The notes under the pieces: model-generated
What the model saw: only the letters and a program-made list of their open reading frames with translations
Told to the model about the DNA's origin: nothing
Databases searched by the model: none
Part shown: one piece after another, positions 50,421 through 60,771 of the stretch
Position numbering within the stretch: the first letter of the stretch is position 1
Layout of the letters: every line of letters starts with the position of its first letter
Assembly (NCBI GenBank): GCA_018806915.1
Contig: JAGKQI010000047.1
Coordinates: 992,001-1,056,000 of the forward strand
Direction of reading: 5' to 3'
Origin: Phytophthora colocasiae
Taxonomy: Eukaryota; Oomycota; Peronosporomycetes; Peronosporales; Peronosporaceae
Length of the DNA stretch: 64,000 nt
Translations under genes and position numbers: made by a program

Positions 50421-51174
50421 GCTGCATTATGCAGCGTAACGTTGAATTTATCTTGATGTTTGTATGTGAAAAAAAATCACACGAATCGACGCATACTGAA
50501 ATCAAGATACAAAAATGATGGGCAAATATCTTGCACCGAAAAAGCTTCACGATTTGCCAGACATAAACGCTGTCTTTTATTTTCAAAAATATGCTATTCA
50601 GCAGGATAGATATGCTCATGAACAGGTAAATGTTGCAACAGTGGCGCCCGCCAACCATCCGTTTCATTTGAGAACTGAGAAAACGCCTACACCAAGAAAA
50701 AAAACGGAGGACACATACAGCTTCGGAAAATAATGAGTAGTCTACCTTTGCTAGTCACTTTATGTCGTATTATGCAGCGAACTTATGTTGCATTATGCAT
50801 TGCTCGTATGGTGCATGTGGACCATCAGCAGAAGACAGCGGAACCGACTCCTTGATCGGCTGTTTCTCGACGTAACGCTGTAAAATAGTATATAGGACTT
50901 TGTATGAAAAGCAAGTAAACCGGTACCGGTTTACTTGCTTTTCGAACTCATTTTCTAAAAATTCGAGTTTGGTTTCCCAATTGCACATGGTCTTTGTGCA
51001 ACACTGCACGGTCCTTCTGCAGCATTATGCAGGGGCATCTGGATACAATTTGTTCTGCAACATGCAGCTTAAGCGGGAAGTGTCCTGTCCATCGCCGAGC
51101 GTGTGCACACTTCCCAAGCCCTTTAAGCGACGTTCTATACAAATTCCTAGTATAACTGTGCTGCATAATGCAGC
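50421..51174. mobile_element. TTAA-bounded MITE-like element, 754 bp
   Basis: TTAA at 50417-50420 and 51175-51178 flanks inverted termini GCTGCATTATGCAGC (left) and GCTGCATAATGCAGC (right), which are exact complements and are themselves near-palindromes. Internal copies of GCATTATGCA occur near 50790 and 51022. A 38-bp perfect palindrome is at 50906-50943. A 72-codon plus-strand frame (50515-50733, M-M-G-K-Y-L-A-P) has no recognised domain. The TTAA duplication suggests mobilisation by a piggyBac-type transposase, but the termini differ from the CCCCCCCAGCCCG ends next door. Confidence 0.7.
50906..50943. repeat. 38-bp perfect palindrome
   Basis: Reads AAGCAAGTAAACC then GGTACC then GGTTTACTTGCTT with one more pair each side. 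It has no loop, so it can extrude as a cruciform. It is near the middle of the TTAA element. Confidence 0.9.
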
Positions 51175-51193
51175 TTAAGAAGGTCAAAATCAG

Positions 51194-51211
51194 CCGGGCT
51201 GGAGGGGTTAA
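51194..51211 (+). repeat. Orphan piggyBac right end plus TTAA
   Basis: CCGGGCTGGAGGGG followed by TTAA (51208-51211) closely matches the right terminus at 50290-50306. No second left terminus was found downstream of 46363, so this is a leftover end or an alternative right end of a larger composite. Confidence 0.65.
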
Positions 51212-51218
51212 AGAACCA

Positions 51219-51256
51219 GTAGCAACGCTCGCTGCAGCGTGATCATCATCATCGTA
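51219..51256. repeat. Dispersed 38-bp repeat, copy 1
   Basis: GTAGCAACGCTCGCTGCAGC...ATCATCATCATCGTA, recurring twice in tandem at 55551-55636. The copy lies just outside the orphan piggyBac end. Confidence 0.8.
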
Positions 51257-51836
51257 GCATCGCCCCTGTCATTGCCGACGTTTTCTCGAGAAAATATAAG
51301 AAACACAGTGAATTCCGTGAAAAGCACAATGAATGCTTACTGAACACAGCACAAGAGCCAGGCGGTCGCCATGGCACGGCGCGGCGAGTCGCCACACTGT
51401 GGGCCCCACAGCGCATTCAGGCATTTCGCAAAAGAGGATCGCGCGGGGCGAGGCGCCAGCGTGCGCTCGGTGGGGTGTTCGTCCGGGATGAGGGGGGGGG
51501 GCTGGAGTGGATCGCGCGGGGCAAGTGGAGGGGCAAATAGCCCACGCGGTATGCAGCTTTACACCGCACGCACTAGCTGGGCACTTCGTATCACGCAGCT
51601 CGCATCGCACGCATTTACAGGGCACGCTTCTACGGCAGCTCGCATTGCACGCTTTTGCTGGACACGTTAGCACCGCATCACGTAGCTCGAATCGCACGCA
51701 GTAGCTGGGGTACACGCAGCATACAGGTAAAAGGATGAGACATCGTACTGCCAACAGGGTAAGCGACTCAAAGTTTTGGCTGAATTGTTTAACTACTAAC
51801 TGGTGCTAGTTGTTGTTGCTCATAGCTACTCCCTTT
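51257..51836. repeat. GC-rich degenerate minisatellite, no gene supported
   Basis: Blocks reading AGCTCGCATCGCACGC recur at about 51597, 51637 and 51683 (spacing 40 and 46 bp), mixed with ACGC-rich text and G runs near 51490. An antisense frame of 161 codons exists here but its Cys/Arg-rich product is a by-product of the repeats. The block lies downstream of MULE transposase 2 and may be its non-coding end. Confidence 0.5.
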
Positions 51837-53797
51837 CTAGCGCGTGTCCGGGACGTGGAGGTCTTCCAGCTGCTGTCGGCGTGAGTCCAACGCCATGCGA
51901 GATCGGCTTTGACGTGCGACGGCGGTTGAAGAGCACCTCCTCGCCTTTGCCATTAAGGCCGCACTCCTTTGCATGGCGAACAGTAGGTGCACACAGCTCG
52001 CGTACTTGTAGAAGTACCCACATGGACACGTGCGGTTCTCCATATCAACAGGCCACCCTGTAGCAGGTTGGTTCTCCGATTCTAGCCTTGCCATGTTTGC
52101 GCTGATTTGAGCTGACACTTGTATGTGCTCGCTGTACCTCTTTGTAGCAGCATTGTACACTCGCAGCGGTGGAGTGTAGACAACGTTGACTATGTTTGCG
52201 CTTGTGCCCAGCAAGAATTCAACACCCATGCGTGGCGGTGTGTATTCGCGGATGAGCTGCTGGCGCTGTAGCGCCTTGATGCGACTCATCAGCTCCTTGG
52301 ATGGAGCCGGGGTAGTAGCAAATCGGCGAACGTCAATAGAGTGTTGACGGCAACAAGCCCGTAGCTGCTGTAGCAGCTCTCCCATTTTCAGCAGTCTGTG
52401 CACAGTGTAGTCGCGCTTTAACGCCCGGTTGAATTGCTCAACCGGGTTGTTGGTTGTTGCGAACCCGGGCGCGGTGTGATAGCACTGCCAGTTGCTGAAA
52501 CGCCTACTTAGCCAAACACGAGTGAAGTACTCGCTGAAGCTCTGGAGAGCTGGGGTTTCTTCCCATCGAAACTGAGATGCCGAGCGAACAGCGGCGAAGT
52601 CTTGGACATCACGCGTGCAATGCATGTCGTAGACGTCACGTAGCACAGCATTGCTGTGTTCCTTCGACAAACCTTTCGTGCGCTCCACAACTTTTGCAAG
52701 CAAGTGGTAGAAGCACATTAGATGCGTGTACGAACAATCTACTCCAAAGACTGCAGCAGCAGCGTTCAACTGTGCACTATCCGCGTCGCCCATGAAATTT
52801 GCCACACGCAGCGGCTGACCAACAACTCTGCTGTAAACGCAGCGGAGAGATGCGAATGCGTTCGTGAAGTGCGGTTCTTGCTGCTGTGATGTTAGGAACA
52901 GAGCAAGAAGGTGGAATAGGCGAGCAGCGTCGGTAATTCCACAAACCAAAACTGGATAACCGACTTGGTTGGTATTGTAGGTAGCATCGACATGGAAAAT
53001 GAAGGATGCGGGGTCTCGAGCCGCTTGACGAAGCAGCGCTTTCGTCGAAATACCAACTAAAAACGGATTTTGGTCTGTGCCGTTTCCAACTTTGAGCTGT
53101 CCATCTTCACTCGATTGCATACCAAATGTAAACGGCTCGTGCTCTTGCTCGTTTCCATGGAATGCTTGGGCTCGTACAAGCGACCTTACGTTGTCCATGC
53201 TGTCGTTGCCGCCAAGTTTGGTGCGGCGAAAGTAGCAAACGACGTTTTGCACGTTTTGGAGGGACGGGAGGTCATCAGGACGCAGCGAGAACTGGGTCAA
53301 AATGGCCGTTCGAATTCGAGCGGGCTTAATACCAGCCTGAGCCATCTGTTTCGGGCTCCGTGGCGGTGTGGCCCTGGTCACGTGGTCTCCACTCTCGAAT
53401 AATGACGTAGCATTGCGATCCATGCACACAAGCTTTTCACCCCCCAGGGGCACTTAGCTTAGGGCGCAGCATGCTTGCACTGAGTACAGCTGCAGTTGAG
53501 GAGCTTGTAACGCATGAGATGCGGCGTTGGGCTGGCACACAGCGTGCAGAACATTGTTTGGCTCTTCGAAATCTTGAACGATTTCAAGCACTGCAGTAAA
53601 ATGATGGTTTTGCCTTCTCCTAACTCGTGGCACAGAGGAATCCAGGTTGGTCTTTGGGGTATCTTGGGGGAAAGAAGGCGTCGTAGGGCGGTGAGGGCAC
53701 TGGAGGAGTTTTTTGAGTGCAATGGTGAAGAGCCACCGCTTGCCGGTCTATATGCTGTCCTACTAATGGTCATAAATACGATTTTATCGACTTTCAA
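51837..53797 (-). pseudogene. MULE transposase 2, broken near the N-terminus
   Basis: Related to the transposase at 31533-33355. The upstream part (53797-53459) includes C-T-L-C-A-S-P-T-P-H-L-M-R-Y-K-L-L-N-C-S and stops at a TAA. The main part (53453-51837) continues in another frame after a G run. The catalytic core has F-H-V-D-A-T-Y, M-G-D-A-D-S and N-N-P-V-E-Q-F. An intact SWIM finger, C-P-C-G-Y-F-Y-K-Y-A-S-C-V-H, follows G-W-P-V-D. So the DDE and SWIM domains are joined here, but the Cys-rich N-terminus is cut off by a stop plus a frameshift near 53453-53462. It could make a 5'-truncated protein from an internal ATG. Confidence 0.8.
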
Positions 53798-53946
53798 TTG
53801 GTCAAAATGCGCTGTTGTGCCGAGTAGATATTTTCCAGTGTTCTCTTCCTTGATCGATGTGCAATCACCGCAAAGTGTTCTGCAACCAAAATAATTAGTG
53901 TGTCAGAACCTGCATGCATTGTGCCTGTCACTCGTTCTTGTGAAAT

Positions 53947-54985
53947 TCACACCGTTTTGGTGTTCTTACCAGCATTCCACCAGCCGGCCCTGTTTGAATA
54001 TAACTGCACACCAATTTGCTCCTTTTTAAGCTGCCGCCACAATTTGTCACCGAAGCCATGCTGAAAGGCAGTATTTTCCCAAGCGCGTTGCGGATCTTGA
54101 GAAGGTTTCGATGAAAGGTTCGTACTTTTCTCCATGACTGTCACCCAAAATCAGGTCACTCGCTCTTTGTCTTTTCCTGCACTCTTTAGCCACACTGTCT
54201 TCGCACCTGTGGAATCAATTGTCTTCGAAGGCAGGTACTCATAATTTATTGCTGCATACCAAAACAAAAATGTTAATAATTAATTCATTAATTAATAGAT
54301 ATTGTCGGTAGCGGATAAAACAAACGCTTTTGTACGTACCAGTTTGATCTGCGTTGTATACTTTATCTATACCCAGCTCAGACATCTTGTCCTGCACGTC
54401 CTTGGCAAATATCGCGGCCGCCTCGGCTGCATCCTCCGGTGTGTGTTGACTCTGACGAGTCTTCCGACGAATACTTAGGTTGTTTCTGCGCAGAAACGAG
54501 TGTAGCCATGTTTGTGAAGCTGTAAAGTTTTCGATAGGAAAACCTGCACTCTCGTAGCATTCCCTAGCGTAAAGTTTGACCATAGAGCTAGTTACGGGAA
54601 CGCCGTCAACTCGGAGAGAGTTAATCCAAATCACAATATTATGCTCCATTTCACTGGATAATGTTGTAGAAGTACCCATTTGCCGGTCTTTATGGTGGGA
54701 GCCACAGCCAGTGTCACACTTTTCGATGATAAGTGCACGTTGTTTATCAGTCAGCCATGCGTAGATTTGTCGTTTCCTGGATGGAACTTGACCTGGATTC
54801 AAGTCAGGGTAGAAATGTTTCACTGTCTCATGCATTTTATCCTTCGACACTACTGCATCATGGAACTCTATTACTCGTAGTTTGTGTTCGTACGATACTG
54901 CAACACGTTTGAATTGCTTAGGAGCTTTACCGATGCCCGTCGTCCTCGTCCTTCCTTTCTTCCGGCCGGGGGGAGCACGCCCCAT
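53947..54985 (-). pseudogene. pogo/Tc5-type transposase, broken
   Basis: ATG at 54985. The first exon carries a basic N-terminus, a psq-like helix-turn-helix (Y-E-H-K-L-R-V-I-E-F) and a CENP-B-type second DNA-binding domain (F-T-A-S-Q-T-W-L-H-S-F-L-R-R-N-N-L-S). It ends at the first catalytic Asp in Y-N-A-D-Q-T-G. A GT-AG intron (about 54252-54340) joins an exon reading Y-E-Y-L-P-S-K-T-I, which is broken by a stop and frame changes after K-D-K-E-R-V-T near 54165. H-G-F-G-D-K-L-W and A-G-W-W-N-A-G follow in frame to 53947. The second catalytic region is missing. No terminal repeats were established. Confidence 0.75.
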
Positions 54986-55043
54986 GCTGCTTTTCTCGAA
55001 GTGAGCGCCCTGTTTTTGGGAGTTTTGACCTATTTTAACGCTA

Positions 55044-55143
55044 CGAATTATGAGATCTCAACTGCTGACGTGGACTGAATAACGTTGCTGATTAGCTATT
55101 ACACGGTGCGAACTATGAGATCTCTCTGAACTATGAGATCTCA
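55044..55143 (+). repeat. Three copies of GAA(C/T)TATGAGATCTC
   Basis: CGAATTATGAGATCTCA at 55044, CGAACTATGAGATCTC at 55109 and TGAACTATGAGATCTCA at 55127. They lie just upstream of the pogo-type gene and could be its subterminal repeats; no inverted partner was found on the other side. Confidence 0.6.
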
Positions 55144-55550
55144 AATACGGTAATGTGCTGTCACGTTTTCTCATTGCCGACAGACCAAGTCATCCAATAG
55201 GAACCCGAATGGAGATCATCTGTTGAGGGTTACTGCCCGCACTAAAATGCTATACCGGCGCCGCTAAAACGTAGCTGAGCTACCATTGTAGGAGGATTTG
55301 CCCGAGTTGGTTTTCTTGGTGATACACGAGTACATGAAGACGAACTTCGGACAGCGACGTAGATATTCCTGAACTGGTCGAAAAGCTGAAGAAATTGGGG
55401 GTTGTCGGCGGATCAGTGCGAGAAGAGCAGGACCTTACGTGCGATGAAGAGAGGACTAGATAATTCTTCATGTGCTGGCAGCTAAATCTTTGTAATTTAC
55501 CCCTTCCCCGTTACACATACCATGTTGGCAATGATAGGGGCGATGCGGGT
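55144..55550 (+). other. Region with a possible C-terminal gene fragment
   Basis: The only protein-like text is a plus-strand frame at about 55335-55462 (S-D-V-D-I-P-E-L-V-E-K-L-K-K-L-G-V-V then E-E-Q-D-L-T), preceded by a stop. It may be a truncated exon. Nothing else could be supported. Confidence 0.3.
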
Positions 55551-55636
55551 ACGCGTGTAGCAACGCTCGCTGCAGCGTGATCATCATCATCGTACGCGTG
55601 TAGCAACGCTCGCTGCAGCGTGATCATCATCATCGT
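55551..55636. repeat. Tandem 43-bp repeat (two copies)
   Basis: ACGCGTGTAGCAACGCTCGC... repeats exactly at 55551-55593 and 55594-55636, then a partial third unit begins. 38 bp of the unit are shared with 51219-51256. It has the ATCATCATCATC microsatellite core. Confidence 0.9.
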
Positions 55637-55731
55637 ACGCGTGAAGAAAAGATCAAGTGGAGCCCCAATTTTGCCATGTGCGTCTGCAGCTTCGACTGCC
55701 GACTGCGTCACATTCGCTCCACGCTGACCAT

Positions 55732-56640
55732 TCAAAACTTTTGAATCAAAAGATCGTCATCATCGGTGAGTGCCTGTTGAGCCGCAGCACGCTCAGCCAA
55801 AGCAGCACGTAAGCCCCAAACCTTGACGGTACCATCACCCGATCCCGAGTATAGCCGTTCTTCGCCGTTACCGTTAGAATTCGGTAAGTACCAAATTCTG
55901 GATGAGTGACCAAGAAGATCCCGTGTCCATTGTCTGGAGACGGTGCCTGTGCTCTCGTTCGTTTCTTCTTCTCCGCTATCCTGTGGTGTATCGGAATGCT
56001 CCGTGGGCCAAAGCTTAATTGTAGCAGCTCACCATCCGTCCCCACAAATGTGACAAACTTCACATTCTGCGAGTGTCCGACGTAGGTGCTTTTAACTGCA
56101 TTCGGTAGCACTTCACACTCAAAGTCCCTCAACAGCGTCGTAACCTTGGGGATCGTCTTCGGGTGGTATCGACTGAACTCCATTTGATACGCCACACTCT
56201 GATGAAGCAACTGCACCAGTCGATTGTCAGGCATGTCCACTGGTGCCGTCATCGTAGCGGTTGTATCTCCGTCCTGCTGGGGCGAGATGACTTCTTCCGG
56301 AGCAAACGTAGCTCTCTACTACTCCACGAGTTTCTCTCTGGATCTCACGACTCCTTCCCAGTCACGGAAAGCGTCTGCCTCCCCTACAGGTTTGCACGTG
56401 AGTAGATAGCAGAGCTCTTTGAACTCGTGACGACTGGAGCTCGTGGCAGCCGCCATCTTCTCCAGCGGCTTGAGGTGCGTGGTAAGGAAGGTGAAAGCTT
56501 TCTGATACTCCTGTCGGTCAATGAGCTCTAGGTACTCCTGTTTGCAGACAGCGTAGCCGTCCTCCTTCTTCACCTACTCTCGCTCGATCTGTCCTCGTTT
56601 CTCATTTTCCAATTGCTGACAACCTCTCTCAAACTCCGTT
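55732..56640 (-). pseudogene. WDR26/GID7-like (CTLH-WD40) pseudogene
   Basis: Reading from about 56640 down: a coiled segment, an in-frame TAG (56574-56576), a CTLH-type region (C-K-Q-E-Y-L-E-L-I-D-R-Q-E-Y-Q-K-A-F ... L-C-Y-L-L-T-C), two consecutive in-frame TAGs (56316-56321), then R-L-V-Q-L-L-H-Q-S-V-A-Y-Q and the first WD40 unit (Y-V-G-H-S-Q-N-V-K). A frame change with loss of residues near 56020 leads to T-I-K-L-W and L-L-G-H-S-S-R-I-W ... S-G-D-G-T-V-K-V-W. Only about two WD units remain. The family members are subunits of the CTLH/GID ubiquitin ligase. The stops and deletion mark a decayed copy; the source gene is not in this window. Confidence 0.7.
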
Positions 56641-57359
56641 CCAGAGCCTTCGAGAAGGCTTTTGCTTCACATTCGCCCGCATAGCTCCTCACCACACTTC
56701 TTTTGATATTCTTAGCTACATTTAGTTGGCTAATGTACACTGTCGGTTTTTTTTCATTTACTTTTTCACTCTTGCCAACTTGTAAACGACAATTCCACAA
56801 ATCTGAGTGTGTATGAAGGGCGTTTTTGAAGCTGCTTTTATTTCCCAGGAAGGCAATTCATAGTTTCTTTTGCACTAGCAATTTCAGAGTTCCATGAGTT
56901 ATACCCGATCCATTCAGTAGCGTACAGTTGCGATTCCCTATTTTGCTTCGACTCCCAGTTTAAAAAGTAAAAAAAAGTGAAACAAGGTATGATTGTGGGA
57001 TAGCATGGATGTAAAATGCACATTGTACGTTACAGTGCAATACAGCACTGAATACAAGGTTCGACGTGGGGCGATACATGTAATACCGCATCGTACATGT
57101 GCACACTGCGCTCTGTGCAAGATATTTCTGTTGTCTTTAACTGTACCCATCGTCATATGGGCAAATCTTGAGTTCCAGGTTCGTATACATGTATCACGAC
57201 TTTCGTAACCACATTCTCTTCCCAAATGGACGAAGCCGATTGGGCTCCGCTAAGATTCATGCTTGTGACTGGGATTTGAGAGATTTGATCGTGGTGCGAA
57301 CTGTACGTTCAAGTTATTAGGATAATCATTGAATTTGCCTCCGCATTCCACAATTTGCG
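56641..57359. other. Intergenic, no supported gene
   Basis: About 720 bp upstream of hydrolase paralogue E. The frames present are short and unrecognised. It presumably holds the paralogue E promoter, but no clear initiator close to the ATG was identified. Confidence 0.4.
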
Positions 57360-58964
57360 ATGTGGAGCTCCACAGTCCTAACAATTGCCGCCATTCTGAC
57401 GGTCCAAGCTCTTCATGCCGCCTTTGCGCTCGAATCTTCCGCAGTAAAAGCATCAACTCAACCCCAGGCGGTGTTATCCACTGCGCCAGCGCTAAAACTT
57501 CACTACAAACTGAAGCGGAAGAGTATGGAAATCCACGGGAAAGCCGACTTCGATGTCTATGCGAACCCTATCGTATCGGGAAACGGAAGTGCGATACTCT
57601 ACGACTGGAGTTCGAATTTCGTCAATGGTGACTCGGAGTACACGTATTCATTTGTGAACGGGTCTGGTTATTTATCGACCAAGTCCTCGAACGAGAAGGT
57701 GGAGTGTATGCCTCCAAGTGAGTTCCAGTTCGACTTCCTCCTTTCGTTGCTGAATACTGCTACGCCAATCCCAAGCGCTTCTGTTGGTGATGAAGTTGTC
57801 GAGTGTACAAGTGGAAAATTGTTCATGACACCAGTATCAGGGTCTCAATTTGCGATCTGTTCATCGGATAAAGCTGGATTCAAGGTATACAGCAGCGACT
57901 GGACGGTGGAAGTGAATTACCTGGCACAACCTGTCCAAATTCCAGCACCAAAGCTAAGTGAAGGCACTATGTGTGATCCGATCGCAACGCCCACTTCAGT
58001 GACACCAATTGCTCTGGCATTACTGACTGGAACTTCTGTCCCAACAAGTACTTCAAGACAATTGGAGGCTGCAGCGCATATGAGCATTGAAGCTTCTTCC
58101 TGTGGGTGCAAGTCCACCCCTCGTCCGTGTATTTTCCTGCATGGATTGGGATGTCCAAACGAACGAGCAGAATTACAAGACACTCCGGAATTGACGAAGG
58201 AAAAGTTTGGGGATATTGGCGACCACGCCCCATGCTGTTCGACAGTCAAGTACGCTGTCATGAACACGATCGACGTGAAATGGACGAACGACACGCTACA
58301 GCAAAAGTTCTGTGATTTCTCGCTCTCAATGAGCAAAACCAGCGATAAGGCGGCTGGAAGCATCGCAGACACGATCATCGTAACTCACTCTATGGGCGGT
58401 TTAGTGATGGCCAGTGCTCTAGCTACCGGCAAGTGTAAATTTGAGGAAAGCACAACATGGGTGAGTTTGAGTGCCCCAATGCTGGGAAGTATGGCTGGAG
58501 ATTATATCACAGAACTCTGCAGAGGAGACCACACTAAAATTGTGGCAGGAGTGCTGGATCTGCTTGGACAGTGTCCTGCAACCATCTCGAAGAAGTCTGT
58601 ATCGTATCAGAACGGGAAACACAGTTCTCCAAAAACGAATGCGGCGTACACAGCTGCTCAAGAAGCTTACAGGGGGAATGTAAGTGCAGCACTTTGCAGC
58701 AAGAGTTACCATGGCATATTCTCCAAGTTCACTCCTTCCTGTCTGGTTGGAGGCTCAGTGATCCCGCATAAATCCAAGGAGAACGACGCGCTGGTTGAGT
58801 TTCAGAGCTGTTTGGGTGGACTTGATCCTGAATTGTTTGGTGATAGCTATCGGGATCGCTTCTACGGAGCAAAGTTGAACCACGCAGACACGGGATTTTT
58901 GACTCGTGATGGGCTTTTCAAGGATTCCCAGAAGCCATTCAAGTGGTTTGAGTGTCTGCTGTAG
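57360..58964 (+). CDS. Secreted alpha/beta-hydrolase-fold protein, paralogue E
   Basis: 534 residues, ATG at 57360, signal peptide about residues 1-24 (V-L-T-I-A-A-I-L-T-V-Q-A-L-H-A). All family blocks are present: G-C-K-S-T-P-R-P-C-I-F-L-H-G-L-G, T-H-S-M-G-G-L, E-N-D-A-L-V-E-F and L-N-H-A-D-T-G-F. It is closest to paralogue A in the region E-L-T-K-E-K-F-G-D-I-G-D-H-A-P-C-C-S-T-V-K and at the C-terminus (G-G-L-D-P-E-L-F-G), although the two genes are 40 kb apart. No intron, no frameshift. Confidence 0.78.
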   Translation: MWSSTVLTIAAILTVQALHAAFALESSAVKASTQPQAVLSTAPALKLHYKLKRKSMEIHGKADFDVYANPIVSGNGSAILYDWSSNFVNGDSEYTYSFVNGSGYLSTKSSNEKVECMPPSEFQFDFLLSLLNTATPIPSASVGDEVVECTSGKLFMTPVSGSQFAICSSDKAGFKVYSSDWTVEVNYLAQPVQIPAPKLSEGTMCDPIATPTSVTPIALALLTGTSVPTSTSRQLEAAAHMSIEASSCGCKSTPRPCIFLHGLGCPNERAELQDTPELTKEKFGDIGDHAPCCSTVKYAVMNTIDVKWTNDTLQQKFCDFSLSMSKTSDKAAGSIADTIIVTHSMGGLVMASALATGKCKFEESTTWVSLSAPMLGSMAGDYITELCRGDHTKIVAGVLDLLGQCPATISKKSVSYQNGKHSSPKTNAAYTAAQEAYRGNVSAALCSKSYHGIFSKFTPSCLVGGSVIPHKSKENDALVEFQSCLGGLDPELFGDSYRDRFYGAKLNHADTGFLTRDGLFKDSQKPFKWFECLL

Positions 58965-59128
58965 TTTGTAGTACACCTTTTGGCATCATAGAGTTAGAAA
59001 GATGCTACGAGGTACATTTCATTTGAAAACAAAAACTCAACATGGAAAGTTTTTGTTTCCAGGAACATATTTTGCATTGCATTCATAGATATTGGACTTC
59101 GTATTCAATGATTTTCACGTTTTCGCAG

Positions 59129-60684
59129 TCATAACTTGATGAATTCAGAAAGATGTTGCACATGCTCATGTGTCTTGGCCTGATGCATTTTTGGCAATCG
59201 TTGGAGTTTGATACATCGTAGGTGGGACTGCAGCTTCGGCTGGTACAGCCCCAGGGCTTCACTCAGTGTATCCACATCACTCGCTGCAATCTGAGCATTC
59301 CCACTGAGCAGAAGTTCCTCCAGTGTAGAATTGCCAGGAGCGTAGAGGACACCATCAACTGTCTCCAGAGCAGGTAGGCCAAGCTGCGCAATGGCAGTCG
59401 CTCGATCCATCTTCTTCCTGGCCTTCTTTGCATGATCCAGCTACAGTTTTACAAATGCAACAATTAGTTATGAAGATATGGGTGAAAATGGAAAAGTTCT
59501 TCGTACCTGGGCTTGGATTTGGCTCTCAGCAGCGTCAAATTCAGCCATCAGCTCGGGTGGTGCCACATATTTCGTTATCCCATCCACTAAAAGCTTTGCT
59601 CTGCAGGAAAGCAAATTAGTACACGAATAAGCTGCGAAATGTAGAGCTACAACTTACCCACGCCCGGTGATGTTGTTGTTCGCAAGTGAGAGTGTTTTTA
59701 GTACTGTGTTGAATGGCAGCGCGTGAGCAAAAGCACGTGCTCCTACATCGCCGATCGAGTTCTGGAACAGATTGAGAGCTTCCAGTGTTTTGTTCTGTCG
59801 AATTGCCTTCGCCAGTGCTGCAGCTCCACGAGAATTTATACCATTTGACCTCAACGACAGAAAAACCAGCTTCGATCCCTCATTGAGCAATTGGGCAAAC
59901 ACCTCAGTTGAACCCTCTTCAGCTTGTAGCTCCTGTTGCATATGAAGCTCGTGCTTTTGATCTTCAAGTAGCTTTGTAGGATCTCCTGTGTGTGGCGTTG
60001 CGTGGTGTTGTTTGCTGGTAGCACCGCCTGACGTAGGTCTCGAAGCGATTTTCGGAGCTGAAAGTGGCCGTGAAGCAACTCCTGAAGGATGCGGAGCACT
60101 TTCGCTAACTAGATTGGCTTCTGTTGTGGTATTTTCACCTGTTACTTCAAGTTGAGTTGTGGGAATGGAATTCCATTCCAGTTGGAGAGCAGTCACATGA
60201 GTCTTTGGTATCGTCGAGCATAGCAACTGGAGCTGCTCCTTGTTTAAGCCTACGTTGAAAAGACTACCGAAAGGTATTAGCGGTAAGAAAACTATGGTAA
60301 CAAGACAAAAACGTACCAGACTGATCGGGTTTTCTGCGAGAACGGGAGGGCAAAGCAAATTGCTCGAAAGTTTCCATCATCGAGTTGCCAGTGCTTGACC
60401 GAGATCTGCTCCACTTCGCTCACATCGTAAACGTTGCTACTGGTCGAAGTCTCACTGGAAGCAGCACCTTGCCGCTCCTCTTCGTCCGGATGTAATGGGA
60501 GAAGCTGTGGGTGGGGGATCAAATTCCGTAGCGTACAATACGTGAGCAAGTCACGGCGAAAAACGTGAGCGGGTGGTAAAGCTGCAATTGCTTTCACTAC
60601 TGCATCATCGAGTGGCACTTGGCGTCGAGCGTTCGCTTCAGTAGACCACACACCGCGAGGTACAGCGCCAGATCGAGAAACCAT
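59129..60684 (-). CDS. Leucine-rich repeat protein, four exons
   Basis: ATG at 60684 (M-V-S-R-S-G-A-V-P-R). The first exon runs to about 60320, ends in phase 2 and splices by a GTACG...GGTAG intron to the LRR exon (to about 59658). Two further short introns lead to the exon ending at 59129. Ribonuclease-inhibitor-type LRRs include L-V-F-L-S-L-R-S-N-G-I-N-S-R-G-A-A-A-L, L-E-A-L-N-L-F-Q-N-S-I-G-D-V-G-A and L-K-T-L-S-L-A-N-N-N-I-T-G-R-G-A. The C-terminus has a charged helical stretch (H-A-K-K-A-R-K-K-M-D). Length is about 480 residues. Such proteins bind partner proteins; the role is unknown. Confidence 0.7.
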
Positions 60685-60771
60685 TTCGAGAAATTGACAG
60701 TGTTCAATGACTCCCCCAAAAAATAACGACGATTCTATTTGGGAGACTTTCAACACTTCAGGTGCCTTCCT

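Noticed and set aside
51269..51754. 161-codon Cys/Arg-rich antisense frame
   Set aside because: It arises from the GC-rich degenerate repeats; the Cys pattern follows the repeat period rather than a protein fold.
55511..55735. 74-codon minus-strand frame ending in a D-D-D-D-H tract
   Set aside because: Most of it is the tandem 43-bp repeat; no recognisable start or domain.
56316..56576. TAG read as sense codon (altered genetic code)
   Set aside because: Other intact genes in the window end in TAG at conserved C-termini, for example hydrolases D and E and the CFAP74-like gene.
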